Shown: positions 1 to 9,282, counted from the first letter of the stretch. The stretch is 64,000 nt of DNA from Mesorhizobium sp. LHD-90 (GCF_030929505.1 NZ_JAVFVV010000010.1:62001-126000); one strand, 5' to 3'. Numbers and translations are program-made. Notes: generated from the letters alone by a model not told the origin.

Positions 1-279
1 CAGCCCATTCCATTGCGCCAAGCCAGCGAAAGATTCCACCAGCCGCGCGTGTGTGACACAGGCGCCGAGGCGGATTTCGCCGTCTTTCACATCGATCGTG
101 TTGAGTTCGGGGATGCGGCCTATTCCGACATAACGGCGGCTCTGGGCTTCGCCCCTGATCGAAGCGCGCATGATCCACGTCCCGCCGGCAAGAGGAACGC
201 ATCCATCGTCGGTAAGCGCGGCCGTCGCGTCCGCGACGCTGTCGGCCATGAACAGTCCTATATCCCCGGTTGCGAGCAA
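1..279 (-). CDS. FAD-binding subunit of a molybdenum hydroxylase (CoxM/XdhB-like), 3' part cut by the window edge
   Basis: About 93 N-terminal residues are visible. The translated stretch contains VPLAGGTWIMR, which matches the FAD-binding LAGGTDLL motif of the medium subunit of xanthine/CO dehydrogenase-type enzymes. It is followed by an ELNTIDVKDGEIRLGA segment typical of the same domain. In this family the subunit moves electrons from the molybdenum and Fe-S subunits to FAD. I chose a TTG start because an AAGGA ribosome site lies seven bases upstream and the reading begins properly before the domain; an internal ATG at 249 is the alternative. The gene lies 84 bases downstream of bioY on the same strand, so it may be a late gene of the pxp/biotin operon. 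The partner subunits would lie beyond the left edge. Confidence 0.72.
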   Translation of the reverse strand, partial: MLATGDIGLFMADSVADATAALTDDGCVPLAGGTWIMRASIRGEAQSRRYVGIGRIPELNTIDVKDGEIRLGACVTHARLVESFAGLAQWNGL

Positions 280-363
280 AGTTTGTTCCTTGTGCGACAG
301 GCGCCGGAGGCGAAGGTTGCTAGATTGGGCGCATCTACCGTCGGCGCTCTCGCAAGCCGATCC

Positions 364-969
364 TCAGCCTTGCCTCGCAGGGTCGGACCGGCCGAGCAGT
401 TTCCATGCCAGCGGCAGTGTGAGCGCAGCCAGGAGCAGCTTGAGGAAATCTCCCGGGATGAAAGGGGTGAGACCAATCTGCAGCACGGGTTTGTCCCATC
501 CGATCACCGAACCCAGCCACAGCAGGCCGAAGGCGTAGACGACGGCGTTGCCGGCGAGCATCGCCGCCGCCGTTGTTGCGATCCGGCGATCCCAGCCGCG
601 CTCGGCGAGCCAGCCGCACAGTGCGGCGGCCGGAAGATACCCCAGCAGGTACCCGCCGGTCGGACCCGCCATATAGGCAAGACCGATGCCGCGTTCGGGC
701 GTTCCCGCGAACACCGGTAACCCGATCGCACCCTGGGCGAGGTAGAGCGCCACGGTCGCCGCCGCGAGCCGCCGTCCGAACGCCATGCCCATCGCCAGCA
801 CGACGAAGGTCTGCATGGTGATGGGGACCGGATAGAACGGCACCTGTATCTTGGCGGAAGCCCAGAGCGCCAGGGAGCCGACGATCGCGAGCAGCACGTT
901 GCGCGCCAGCGGCGCGGTCCCACCGGAAAGCCTGCTGGCCAGCGTGGGATGCAAAGCGATCGTCGACAT
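364..969 (-). CDS. bioY: BioY family biotin transporter substrate-binding (S) component
   Basis: A 201-residue hydrophobic protein with about six membrane segments. It carries the BioY hallmarks: a QVPFYPVPITMQTF-type stretch near residues 42-55, GPTGGYLLGY near 104, and an FIPGDFLKLLLA stretch near the C-terminus. BioY captures biotin in the membrane, alone or with a shared EcfAT energizing module. No bioM or bioN gene is visible here, so it would use a general ECF module or act alone. It lies 34 bases downstream of an ABC permease in the same direction. Placing a biotin importer at the end of an operon that encodes a biotin carboxylase and a biotin carrier protein suggests it supplies that enzyme's cofactor (inference). 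Confidence 0.93.
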   Translation of the reverse strand: MSTIALHPTLASRLSGGTAPLARNVLLAIVGSLALWASAKIQVPFYPVPITMQTFVVLAMGMAFGRRLAAATVALYLAQGAIGLPVFAGTPERGIGLAYMAGPTGGYLLGYLPAAALCGWLAERGWDRRIATTAAAMLAGNAVVYAFGLLWLGSVIGWDKPVLQIGLTPFIPGDFLKLLLAALTLPLAWKLLGRSDPARQG

Positions 970-1003
970 GTCGAAGTTCCTTCTCGGTTCGTGTCTGGCT
1001 GCG

Positions 1004-2041
1004 TCAGGCCCGGCCCACCAGCATGCGGTAGCGGAACTGGTCGAAGATGACGGCGAGGATCAGCAGGCTCCCGAGCAGGACCATCTGCAGGTAGGAGCCG
1101 ATCTGCGCGATGTTCATGCCGTTCTGGACGAGCACGATGAAGAAGGCGCCAAGCACCACGCTTTCCACACGGCCGATGCCGCCCCTGAGGGACACGCCGG
1201 CGATCACGCAGGCTGCGATCGATTCGAGCGCGACCGAGCCGCCGAGATTGGTCTCGCCGGACTCCACCCGCGCCGTCAGCAGCAGGCCCGCGAGAGAGGC
1301 GAGCAGCGCACATATGACGTAGGCGAGGAACAGCACCCGCTTGGTGTTGACGCCGGAAAGATGCGCGGCCTTGGTGTTGCCGCCCACCGCGTAGATATGC
1401 GCGCCCAGCCGGGTCCGGTTCATCACGAGCCAGATGGCGATGATGGCGACAACGGCGATGATGACCGGCACAGGCATGCCGAAGACGCGCCCGAAACCGA
1501 ACACGTTGCCGAACGCATACGGAAGGCGCGAGACCGGCACGCCCCCGGTCAGGAAGAGTGCGGTGCCCGCGCCGACGGACTGCACGCCCAGCGTCATGAT
1601 GAAGGGGGAGACGCCGAACTGGGCGACGCCAATGCCGTTCAGGCAGCCGATCGCCAGTGCCGCGCCGAGGCCGGCAAGGCAGCCGAGTATGATTGCGAGC
1701 CACACATATTCCGGCATGGCGGCGGCCAGCGCCACCATGGCAAGAGCGCTGACCACCGAGGTCAGCGCGATCGCCGTGCCGACGGCGAGGTCGAACCCGC
1801 CGGTGATCAGCACGATCATCTGGCCGAGCGAGACGAGGATCAGGTAGACCGACTGGCGCGCGACGTTGGTGAGGTTCTGCACCGACAGGAAGTTGCCGGA
1901 GACAAGGGAGAAGATGATCAGCGCCCCGACCAGAAAGAACGGCAGCACCCCGACTTTGAGGAACAGCGTCCTGGCGGCCTCGGTGACGGTGAAGCGGCGC
2001 GAAAGCGGGCTTGACCCGTTCATGACATCGGGCGAGCCCAT
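1004..2041 (-). CDS. ABC transporter permease, ribose/sugar (RbsC) family
   Basis: A 345-residue inner-membrane protein with roughly eight to ten hydrophobic segments and the BPD_transp_2 pattern. Examples are GGFDLAVGTAIALTSVV, equivalent to the GGIDLSVG motif of RbsC, and AVGGNTKAAHLSGVN, the cytoplasmic loop that contacts the ATPase. It forms the channel of an importer with the ATPase and binding protein encoded just upstream. The start codon overlaps the stop of the ATPase gene by one base (TGATG), implying translational coupling. The substrate is unknown. The operon setting (PxpABC, biotin enzymes, BioY) argues for a small heterocycle or amide rather than an ordinary sugar, but this is inference. 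Confidence 0.93.
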   Translation of the reverse strand: MGSPDVMNGSSPLSRRFTVTEAARTLFLKVGVLPFFLVGALIIFSLVSGNFLSVQNLTNVARQSVYLILVSLGQMIVLITGGFDLAVGTAIALTSVVSALAMVALAAAMPEYVWLAIILGCLAGLGAALAIGCLNGIGVAQFGVSPFIMTLGVQSVGAGTALFLTGGVPVSRLPYAFGNVFGFGRVFGMPVPVIIAVVAIIAIWLVMNRTRLGAHIYAVGGNTKAAHLSGVNTKRVLFLAYVICALLASLAGLLLTARVESGETNLGGSVALESIAACVIAGVSLRGGIGRVESVVLGAFFIVLVQNGMNIAQIGSYLQMVLLGSLLILAVIFDQFRYRMLVGRA

Positions 2042-3552
2042 CAGGCGGGAATCCTTGTTTCGTTGAAGAAGTGGCGCAGTACGGTTCCCTCGGAGATGTC
2101 TGCGCCGGCCAGCTCGGCGGAAATCCGGCCGCCCGAAAAGACCAGCAGCCGGTGGGAGAGATTCATGACCTCCGGCAGGTCGGACGATATGACCACCACC
2201 GCCTTGCCGGCCTCGGCCAGGTCGCGGATGAGGAGGTAGAGTTGGCTGCGGGTGCCCATGTCGACGCCGACCGTGGGCTCGTCGAAGATGTAGACCAGTC
2301 GCTCCTCGCCGAAACCCTTGCCGAACAGAACTTTCTGCTGGTTGCCGCCCGACAGCGTCGCGACGGCCCTGGGAAGGGCGCTCGGCGCCAGGTCGACCCG
2401 CGCGCCGATGGCATCGGCTTCGGCGCGGCTGCGGGCCGGCGAGGGCATGCCGAGCAGCCCGGCGAGATCGCGGCGTTCGAGCAGGCTGAGGCGGATGTTG
2501 TCGCGGGCCGATGCGGCGAGCAGAAGACCTTCGGACTTGCGGTCGGGCGGCAAGTAGAAGATGCCTGACCTCAGCAGCCGGCGCGTCGGCTGGCCGGTGA
2601 CGTCGCGGCCACGCATGGTCACGCTGCCGGCCTTCAGCGGCTGGAGGCCGAGCACGCTGCGCCAGACGCGCGACTTCCCCGAGCCGACAAGCCCGGCGAC
2701 GCCCAGCACCTCGCCGGCGCGCACGTCGATGTCAACGCCGTTGACGCCGCCGGCATGGATGCCTTCGAGCGAAAGCAGCGTCTCTCCGTCGGGCTGCCGG
2801 CGAATCTGCGGATAGACCTTGTCGATCGCCCGTCCGGTCATGAGTTCGACCAGCGTTTTTTCGGAGACCTCTTTCGCCGCGACTGTGCCGATCATCCTGC
2901 CATCGCGCAAAACGCTGATCTGGTCCGCAATCTCCGCAAACTCCTGAATGCGGTGCGAGATGTAGATGATGCCCACGCCGCTGTCGCGTGCATGCCGGAT
3001 AAACGAAAAGAGTTTCTCCGTCTCCTTTTCGGTCAGCGAGGCGGTCGGCTCGTCAAGGATCAGCACGCGGGCCCTTGCCTGTAGCGCCTTGGCGATCTCG
3101 ACCATCTGTTGCTGCGCGCGAGAGAGGCGCGCGACGGGCGTGCGGATGTCGATGTCGAAGCCGAGATCCCGAAAGAGTGTTTCGGTGCTGCGCGCCATCG
3201 CGCGGCGGTCGACGAGCAAACCGCGTCTAGGCTCCTTGCCGAGATGTACGTTCTCGAAGACGCTCAAGGTGGGCACCAGCGAGAACTCCTGGAAGACGGT
3301 GCCGATGCCGCTGTCGCGCGCCTCCTGGACCGAGCGGAACTCCACGTCCTTGCCTTCGATCCGCACTGTCCCGCTGGTCGGGCGATAGACGCCGGAGAGG
3401 ATCGAGATGAGCGTCGACTTGCCCGCGCCATTCTCGCCGAAGAGCACATGCACTTCGCCGCGCTCGAGGCGGAAATCGACATTCGACAAGGCTTTGACGC
3501 CGGGGAACTCCTTGGTGATCCCCGTCATCTCGACCAGAGGCGCTTCGCTCAT
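2041..3552 (-). CDS. ABC transporter ATP-binding protein, RbsA/MglA family (two ATPase domains)
   Basis: A 503-residue protein with two tandem nucleotide-binding domains. The N-terminal domain has Walker [11 protein letters not shown], a signature region with LSRAQQQMVEIAKAL, and Walker [11 protein letters not shown]. The C-terminal domain has the degenerate Walker A GLVGSGKS, LSGGNQQKVLFGKGF, and FDEPTVGVD. The length is the usual one for the carbohydrate-uptake CUT2 class. It energizes import through the neighbouring RbsC-type permease. A 59-base gap separates it from the upstream binding-protein gene, and its end overlaps the permease start. The N-terminal signature LSRAQQQ, where LSxAxxQ is usual for RbsA, is within family variation. 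Confidence 0.95.
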   Translation of the reverse strand: MSEAPLVEMTGITKEFPGVKALSNVDFRLERGEVHVLFGENGAGKSTLISILSGVYRPTSGTVRIEGKDVEFRSVQEARDSGIGTVFQEFSLVPTLSVFENVHLGKEPRRGLLVDRRAMARSTETLFRDLGFDIDIRTPVARLSRAQQQMVEIAKALQARARVLILDEPTASLTEKETEKLFSFIRHARDSGVGIIYISHRIQEFAEIADQISVLRDGRMIGTVAAKEVSEKTLVELMTGRAIDKVYPQIRRQPDGETLLSLEGIHAGGVNGVDIDVRAGEVLGVAGLVGSGKSRVWRSVLGLQPLKAGSVTMRGRDVTGQPTRRLLRSGIFYLPPDRKSEGLLLAASARDNIRLSLLERRDLAGLLGMPSPARSRAEADAIGARVDLAPSALPRAVATLSGGNQQKVLFGKGFGEERLVYIFDEPTVGVDMGTRSQLYLLIRDLAEAGKAVVVISSDLPEVMNLSHRLLVFSGGRISAELAGADISEGTVLRHFFNETRIPA

Positions 3553-3611
3553 CGCTGTCTCCCCCCAGGTCGGCCCCGCCGCATGGGCGGGGTCTCTCCC
3601 AGGCTCGCGGC

Positions 3612-4682
3612 TCAGTTTACACTGAAGACCGGCTTGTAGTCGTCGGGCGGCAGGATGTTCGTCTGCGGCACGTTGTTGACGTTGTCCGGGTCGACCACGA
3701 AGATCTTCGGGCCGACATGCTTGACGTAGTCTTTGCCCTCCAGGATGCGGACGGCCTGGTCGATGGCGATGCGGCCCTGGATGACCATGGAGTCGGCAGG
3801 TGCGGCGAGGATGAAGCCGCGCTTGATGCCTTCATAGACGCCGGGCGTCATATAGAAGGCGAGCAGGTCGACCTTGCCTTCCAGGCCGCGCTCGCGGACG
3901 AGGCCCTGGGCGGCTTCGGCGGTCACTGCCGTGCCGGCGACATAGCGGATGTTCGGGTTGGCCTGCAGTTCGTCCTCGACCAGCTTGAGTTGCACCTCCT
4001 TGCCGGTGTCGCCGTATTTCGGCTCGAGCACCTTGACCGCGGAACCCTTGACCGCCTCCAGGAAGCCGGTGTTGGCGGCTTCCACCCAGCCGGCGCCGGC
4101 CGGGCCCGGGAACCAGCCGACCACGACCTCCTCGCTTCCTGCCGGATGCTTCTTGGCAAGATATTCACCGGCCGAACGGCCCATGGTGTGGAAGGACACC
4201 AGCGACTTCGCCGACACTTCCGGCGATGAGATGCCGTTGATGACGTCGATGACCGGGATGTTCTTCTTGCGGATCTCGGCGACGAGGTTGTTCAGGCCGT
4301 CATAGGAGATCGCGCCGATCACCACCGCCTCGGCGCCGCTGGCGACACAGTCCTCGATCTGTGAGATCTGCTTGTTGAGTTCGGTGTAGCCGCCGGCCTC
4401 GACAAGGTTCATCTTGACGCCGAGTCGCGCAGCCTCCTCGGCGACGCCGTAGCCGACGCCGAGCCAGTACGCATCCTTCATGTGCGGGAAGGATACGCAA
4501 ATATTCCACGGCTTCGAGGCCTTTTCCAGCGGCACGTAGGAGACGTCTTCCGACTTGCCGTCCGCCGCGAAGGGCGGCTCGACTTTCGCCGCGTCGTAAG
4601 GAAACCAGTCGGCCGCGAGGGCCTGGGACAATGCTGCCGTGGAAACGGCGGCGGCAAGCATCAATGCTGACAGTGTTCTCAT
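3612..4682 (-). CDS. Periplasmic substrate-binding protein, TorT-like (type 1 periplasmic fold)
   Basis: A 356-residue protein with a clear Sec signal peptide ending in SQALA|ADWFPYD. The mature part reads like the TorT/LsrB branch of the ribose-binding superfamily: WNICVSFPHMKDAYWLGVGY, then VEAGGYTELNKQISQIEDC, then a VVGWFPGPAGAGW stretch. TorT itself binds trimethylamine N-oxide for a sensor kinase, but here the gene stands directly before an ATPase and a permease, so an import role is more likely. The start has a good AAGGGGAA ribosome site. It is separated by 56 bases from the PxpC-like gene, in the same direction, so transport and catabolic genes probably share one transcript. Confidence 0.9.
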   Translation of the reverse strand: MRTLSALMLAAAVSTAALSQALAADWFPYDAAKVEPPFAADGKSEDVSYVPLEKASKPWNICVSFPHMKDAYWLGVGYGVAEEAARLGVKMNLVEAGGYTELNKQISQIEDCVASGAEAVVIGAISYDGLNNLVAEIRKKNIPVIDVINGISSPEVSAKSLVSFHTMGRSAGEYLAKKHPAGSEEVVVGWFPGPAGAGWVEAANTGFLEAVKGSAVKVLEPKYGDTGKEVQLKLVEDELQANPNIRYVAGTAVTAEAAQGLVRERGLEGKVDLLAFYMTPGVYEGIKRGFILAAPADSMVIQGRIAIDQAVRILEGKDYVKHVGPKIFVVDPDNVNNVPQTNILPPDDYKPVFSVN

Positions 4683-4738
4683 CTCGATTCCCCTTGTTTT
4701 ATCGCCGCCGGGCGTACTGGCGGCATTCGCCCATGAAA

Positions 4739-5710
4739 TCAGTCGACTGCGCTCCGTACGTCGTCGAGGAGCCTCGCCCGGTCGGCGCGGGCCTTCAGTG
4801 CTTCGTCCATGGTGACCTTGACGAAGCCTGTCGGCGTGTTCGGCTGCATCTGGCCGATCAGGTCCATGTCCGCGGAGATCACCGTGCCGATCATGAAGTA
4901 GCCGCCGCCTGACACGGCGTCGCGGTGCAGGATGATCGGCTCGGTGCCGCCCGGCACCTGGATGGAGCCGTACGGATAGCAGCTATCGACAATGTTGGAG
5001 GGATCGGAACCGGCGCCGAACGGTTGCTCGCGCTCCACGAAGGAGAGCGGACGTCCGCCCCGGAACCGGTAGCCCATCCGGTCGGCCTCGGGGGCGACCT
5101 TCCAGCCGTCGTCGAAGAAGCTGGCCTGCGATTCTTCGCGGATGCGATGCCAGTAGAGTCCGGGCAACACGCGCAATTCCGCAGGCCTGCCGGGTGTGCG
5201 CCTGAGCGCCTGCGGCACGCTTCGCCCCACACGGGCCGGGCCGCCATTGCCGATGGGAAGCTCGTCGCCGGCCGCCAGGGGGCGGCCGTTGAACCCGCCC
5301 AGCGCACCGATCACATAGGTCGAGCGGCTGCCGAGTGCGACCGGCACGTCGACGCCGCCGGCGAAGGCGATGTAGATGCGTGCGCCCGACTTGAGGAAAC
5401 CGAAGGACAGGACCTGCCCCCTTTTCACGGCAAGCGTGGTCCAGCCGGGCTGCTCCTCGCCGTCGATCTTCAGCGGCATGTCGGCGCCCGTCACTGCGAT
5501 GACTGTGTCGGCCGTGAATTCCAGTTCCGGCCCGACGAAGACCGCTTCCAGGGCCGCCGCACCTTCGTCGTTTCCGACGAGCAGGTTGGCCGCGCGCAGG
5601 GCAAGCCGGTCCATCGCCCCGCCGATCGGAATGCCCAGGTGGAAATAGCCGGGACGGCCGAGATCCTGCACGGAGGTCGCGAGACCCGGCTTGATTACCT
5701 TAACGGCCAT
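4739..5710 (-). CDS. pxpC: PxpC/KipA-like subunit (biotin-dependent carboxyltransferase family)
   Basis: A 323-residue protein opening with VIKPGLATSVQDLGRPG and GIPIGGAMDRLALRAANLLV, the classic start of the KipA/allophanate-hydrolase-subunit-2 family. GTEPIILHRDAVSGGGY lies near the C-terminal end. In 5-oxoprolinase PxpABC this subunit works with PxpB in ATP-dependent lactam opening; related proteins are carboxyltransferase domains of urea amidolyase. The gene overlaps the upstream pxpB by eleven bases. Because biotin carboxylase and a biotin carrier are encoded in the same operon, a true biotin-dependent carboxylation of a cyclic amide is possible, and 5-oxoproline need not be the substrate. 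Confidence 0.9.
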   Translation of the reverse strand: MAVKVIKPGLATSVQDLGRPGYFHLGIPIGGAMDRLALRAANLLVGNDEGAAALEAVFVGPELEFTADTVIAVTGADMPLKIDGEEQPGWTTLAVKRGQVLSFGFLKSGARIYIAFAGGVDVPVALGSRSTYVIGALGGFNGRPLAAGDELPIGNGGPARVGRSVPQALRRTPGRPAELRVLPGLYWHRIREESQASFFDDGWKVAPEADRMGYRFRGGRPLSFVEREQPFGAGSDPSNIVDSCYPYGSIQVPGGTEPIILHRDAVSGGGYFMIGTVISADMDLIGQMQPNTPTGFVKVTMDEALKARADRARLLDDVRSAVD

Positions 5711-6575
5711 GGATCCGCCCCTCCAGACTTGCGTTGTAGCCGTCGATGTCCTTCTGGAACTCGGTGAGGTCGAAGGTCACGTCGCTCGTGGCGGGCGCAA
5801 AGCGGCCCGCCGCCACATCCGCGACCGCCTGGTCGTATTCCTCGCGGCCGATCGATTTGAACTTGACGATGTCGCCCGGCCGGAAGAGCACCATGAAGTC
5901 GCGCAGGTAGCTCACCTTCTGCTCGGGGTCGTAGATCGGCATCGGCGTGATGCCGAACATCTGGTAGCCGCCGGCTCCGCGCACGGAATAGATGCAGGAG
6001 AAGCAGCCGCCATAGCCAACGGTCAGCCTCGGCGTGTCGGTGCGCGGGCGCAGGTATTTGGGCACCTGGAGCTGCCGTGGACGGTCGACCATCTGGTACA
6101 TGAAGGGCAGGCCGGCGACGAAGCCGACCATCGACACGAACCACGGGGCGCCGGAATGTGCCGCGATGAACTCGTCGACCGTGGCGAAGCTGTTGATGCG
6201 CGCGGCGTATTCGAGGTCGGTCGCCTTCGGGTCCTGGTGCCGCTCGCGGAAGCGCATCAGCGTCTCGTGCGTCCAGGGATCCTGATAGTAGACCGGGATC
6301 TCGATGATGCGCGTGCGGATCACCGGCTCGGACCTCTCGGCCTGTTCCTCGATCGCCTTGACCTCGCGCAGGATGTCGTCGGGCTTGACGATGTCGGGGT
6401 CGAACTTGATCTGGAAGGATGCGTTGGCCGGGCAGATCTCGGTCACGCCCTTGATGCCGCGTTCCTTCACGGCCTTGGTCATGGAGAGGCTCTTGAAGAA
6501 GGCCTCCAGCGACATGCTCTCGTCGCACTCGACGAAAAGGTGTTCGTCTCCCCCGAAGCTGTAGCGGTTCCTCAT
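5700..6575 (-). CDS. pxpB: PxpB/KipI-like subunit, long form
   Basis: A 291-residue member of the KipI/allophanate-hydrolase-subunit-1 family, partner of the adjacent PxpC. Recognisable parts are the VAGLPFMYQM segment (family: aGFAYL), an R-rich linker with VPKYLRPRTDTPRLTVG, and GAGGYQMFGITPMPIYDP, equivalent to the PGGWxxiGrTP motif. Typical KipI proteins have about 220-240 residues, so this one is longer, and the GSVGIAG loop is replaced by GYGGCFSCIYS, which carries two cysteines. That divergence suggests a substrate other than 5-oxoproline. The start ATG overlaps the stop of the biotin carboxylase gene by four bases. Confidence 0.88.
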   Translation of the reverse strand: MRNRYSFGGDEHLFVECDESMSLEAFFKSLSMTKAVKERGIKGVTEICPANASFQIKFDPDIVKPDDILREVKAIEEQAERSEPVIRTRIIEIPVYYQDPWTHETLMRFRERHQDPKATDLEYAARINSFATVDEFIAAHSGAPWFVSMVGFVAGLPFMYQMVDRPRQLQVPKYLRPRTDTPRLTVGYGGCFSCIYSVRGAGGYQMFGITPMPIYDPEQKVSYLRDFMVLFRPGDIVKFKSIGREEYDQAVADVAAGRFAPATSDVTFDLTEFQKDIDGYNASLEGRIHGR

Positions 6576-7957
6576 AGAGCCACCTCCTTCTCACCGCTGG
6601 TTGCAGCGAGCCCCGTCTCAAGCCATTTTTCCAGAAAGCGTGTGTGGACATTGCCGGTCGCGACGTCCGGATCGGCCGCGAGCGCCCGATGCAGCGGCAC
6701 GGTCGTCGGAATGCCCCCGATCTCCAGGCCTGCCAGTGCGTCGGACAGGCGCGATAGGCATTGCTCGCGCGTGTCGCCATGAACGACCAGCTTGCCGAGC
6801 AGGGAATCGTAGAAGGGCGGCACCGCATAACCTTCGAACAGCATGGTGTCGAAGCGCACATGCCGGCCATCGGGCACGACAAGCCTCTCCACCGTTCCGG
6901 GCCAGGGCTGAAAATCCTTGAACGGATCTTCGGCATTGATGCGGCACTCGATGGCGTGGCCGGCGATCGCAACGTCTTCCTGGCGCACCGACAGCGGATC
7001 TCCGCCCGCTATCTTCAGCATCTCCTGCACCAGGTCGATTCCAGTGATCATTTCCGTGACGGGATGTTCGACCTGGATCCGTGTATTGACCTCGATGAAA
7101 TAGAAATCCTGCGCCTGCTCGTCGTACAGATACTCGACCGTTCCGGCGCCGACGTAGCCGACCGAACGCGCCAGAGCGACGGCGCTGGCGCACAGTTTCT
7201 CGCGGATGGCCTGCGGGAGACGGAATGCCGGGGCTTCTTCCCAGACTTTCTGGCGCCTGCGTTGCAGCGAGCACTCGCGCTCGAAGCAGTGCACGAAATT
7301 GCGGCCGTCACCAAGGATCTGCACTTCGATATGGCGGGCCTTGGCGATCACCTTCTCGACATAGAGGCCGCCGTCTCCGAAGGCGGCCGCAGCCTCCGCG
7401 GAGGCTTGCGGGAACTGACGCTCGAACTCCGCCGCATCCTGGATGATGCGGATGCCACGCCCGCCGCCGCCGGCTGCCGCCTTGATCATGACCGGAAAGC
7501 CGATCCCGCGCGCAATGGCAGCCGCGGCATTCGCGTCCGCCACGCGGCCATCGCTGCCCGGCACGGTCGGCACGCCGGCCTTGCGGGCCGCTTCGCGCGC
7601 AGCGACCTTGTCGCCAAGCAGACGTATCGATGCGCCGGACGGACCGACGAAGCGCAACCCAGCCGCGACCACCGCGTCAGCAAAATCCGCGTTCTCCGCC
7701 AGGAAACCGTAGCCGGGATGGACCGCTTCGGCCTTCGTCTTCTGCGCCGCCTCGATGATCGCTTCGATGTTGAGATACGACTTTTTCGCCGCGGCCGGTC
7801 CGATCGCCACGGCCTCGTCGGCAAGGCGGACGGCCAGTGAGTCGGCGTCCGCTGCGCTGTAGACCTGGATCGTCCGCAAACCGAGCGCCTTCGCGGCGCG
7901 GATGATGCGCACGGCGATCTCACCTCGATTTGCGACGAGAACCGACCGGATGGTCAT
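6572..7957 (-). CDS. Biotin carboxylase subunit (AccC-like)
   Basis: A 461-residue ATP-grasp enzyme that carboxylates biotin on a carrier protein using ATP and bicarbonate. The N-terminal domain reads VLVANRGEIAVRIIRAAKAL. The ATP-grasp part has KAAAGGGGRGIR and the metal/ATP site FIEVNTRIQVEHPVTE. The length matches AccC (about 450). Both ends overlap neighbours by four bases (ATGA), placing it in a tightly coupled set with the 80-residue carrier and PxpB. It is probably a dedicated paralogue of acetyl-CoA carboxylase AccC, because no fatty-acid genes or accA/accD lie nearby. Confidence 0.95.
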   Translation of the reverse strand: MTIRSVLVANRGEIAVRIIRAAKALGLRTIQVYSAADADSLAVRLADEAVAIGPAAAKKSYLNIEAIIEAAQKTKAEAVHPGYGFLAENADFADAVVAAGLRFVGPSGASIRLLGDKVAAREAARKAGVPTVPGSDGRVADANAAAAIARGIGFPVMIKAAAGGGGRGIRIIQDAAEFERQFPQASAEAAAAFGDGGLYVEKVIAKARHIEVQILGDGRNFVHCFERECSLQRRRQKVWEEAPAFRLPQAIREKLCASAVALARSVGYVGAGTVEYLYDEQAQDFYFIEVNTRIQVEHPVTEMITGIDLVQEMLKIAGGDPLSVRQEDVAIAGHAIECRINAEDPFKDFQPWPGTVERLVVPDGRHVRFDTMLFEGYAVPPFYDSLLGKLVVHGDTREQCLSRLSDALAGLEIGGIPTTVPLHRALAADPDVATGNVHTRFLEKWLETGLAATSGEKEVAL

Positions 7958-8196
7958 CCTTCGATCTCCGCGAGGACATCGCCGGCCATGACCGCGTCCT
8001 CGTTGTCCACGACAAAGCGAATTGCGCTGCCGGAGACCTCAGCCTTGACTTCGTGAAACGACTTCATGACTTCGATGAGGCCGATGGTGTCGCCGGCAGC
8101 GACCGCATCGCCGTCATTCTTGTACGGAGGACTGTCGGGCGTTGCCTTGCGGTAGAAGATCCCAGGCAGCGGCGATCTTGTTTCCTGCTTGCTCAT
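7954..8196 (-). CDS. Biotin carboxyl carrier protein (single-domain, AccB-like)
   Basis: An 80-residue protein consisting only of a biotinyl domain. The biotinylation motif is [13 protein letters not shown] with Lys45 as the expected attachment site; valine replaces the usual alanine in front of Met-Lys, which other carriers tolerate. [17 protein letters not shown] at the start matches the first strand of the domain. It lacks the long Pro/Ala-rich N-terminal arm of the fatty-acid AccB (about 150 residues). It overlaps PxpA upstream and biotin carboxylase downstream by four bases each, so the three are likely made in fixed ratio and act together. Confidence 0.92.
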   Translation of the reverse strand: MSKQETRSPLPGIFYRKATPDSPPYKNDGDAVAAGDTIGLIEVMKSFHEVKAEVSGSAIRFVVDNEDAVMAGDVLAEIEG

Positions 8197-8999
8197 ACAG
8201 CTCTCCTGGAGGTGTTGTCCGGGCTGGTGGCGATCTCCGAAACCGGAGCGATGCGGACACTATTGGCAAGCAGCGCGTCGCGGATGGCACCCGCGATCTC
8301 GACGCAGCCCGGTGTATCGGAATGGAAGCAGATGGACTCGAATCGAATGTCTATGTCCGCGCCGTCGACGGTGCGGACCCGCCCTTCAAGACACGCGCGA
8401 ACGACCTTCTCGGCCACGACCCGGGGGTCGAGGCGACCGACCCTCCGGGCAAACACGATCGAACCGCTCCGATCATAGTCACGGTCCGCGTAGAATTCGC
8501 GCACCACCGGTTGCCCCATCTCCGTGGCTATGCGGTAGGTCAGCGACGATCCCATGCAGAAAACATAGGCGTCCGGCGCAGTACGGCGCATGAAGTCGAT
8601 GAAGCCCCGCGACAGTTCCTCGCTGGCTGCGATTTCCATGTAGAGCGCGCCGTGCGGCTTGACGTGCTGGAGGTTTACGCCATGGCGGCGCGCGAACTCG
8701 CGCAGCGCTCCGACCTGATAGATGAGGTCGTTGAGGATCTCCTCGTTGCTTCCGGCGATTTTCCGGCGGCCGAATCCCTGGAGATCCCGGTAGCCGGGAT
8801 GCGCGCCGACGCCCACGCCGTGCTGCGCCGCAAGCCTCACGGTTTCGTCCATGAGCATGGGATCGCCGGCATGGAAACCGGTCGCGATGTTGGCGGAACT
8901 GATCAGCCCCATGATGCGGGCATCGTCGGCGTCCGCGATCGTCCAGCGGCCAAAGCCTTCGCCCATATCGCAATTGAGATCGACCGCAGACAGCCGCAT
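8193..8999 (-). CDS. pxpA: PxpA, LamB/YcsF family lactam-hydrolase subunit
   Basis: A 268-residue LamB/YcsF protein with the family signatures [11 protein letters not shown] near the N-terminus, [25 protein letters not shown] and VKPHGALY, and the C-terminal [10 protein letters not shown]. With PxpB and PxpC the family forms ATP-dependent 5-oxoprolinase. I start at the ATG preceding [10 protein letters not shown] because GGAGG lies eight bases upstream; the frame stays open further upstream without family similarity. It is the first gene of the leftward operon, facing a LysR gene across about 280 bases. Confidence 0.94.
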   Translation of the reverse strand: MRLSAVDLNCDMGEGFGRWTIADADDARIMGLISSANIATGFHAGDPMLMDETVRLAAQHGVGVGAHPGYRDLQGFGRRKIAGSNEEILNDLIYQVGALREFARRHGVNLQHVKPHGALYMEIAASEELSRGFIDFMRRTAPDAYVFCMGSSLTYRIATEMGQPVVREFYADRDYDRSGSIVFARRVGRLDPRVVAEKVVRACLEGRVRTVDGADIDIRFESICFHSDTPGCVEIAGAIRDALLANSVRIAPVSEIATSPDNTSRRAV

Positions 9000-9282
9000 A
9001 GTTGCCGTCCTCCATGCTGCCGGCGTGTTGCGCCGCTGTTCCCTTGTTCCAGGAACGTTAGCGGAGGTTTGAAGCATTGAAAAATTCTATTCTTTGAGGT
9101 TGACCTTCTAAAATTACGATGGCCACCTTGCCTCGCAAATAGCGAGAGTCGCCCAAAGGGTGGGGCTTTGCGTTTGGATCTCTGCCTAAAATGTTGGCGG
9201 GTTATGCCAATCCCTCGTCGGCGGTTTGTATTTTGGAATTGACTCAAGCCCGTATCTGAATTTCAGAAGGAGCGCCCAGCCG

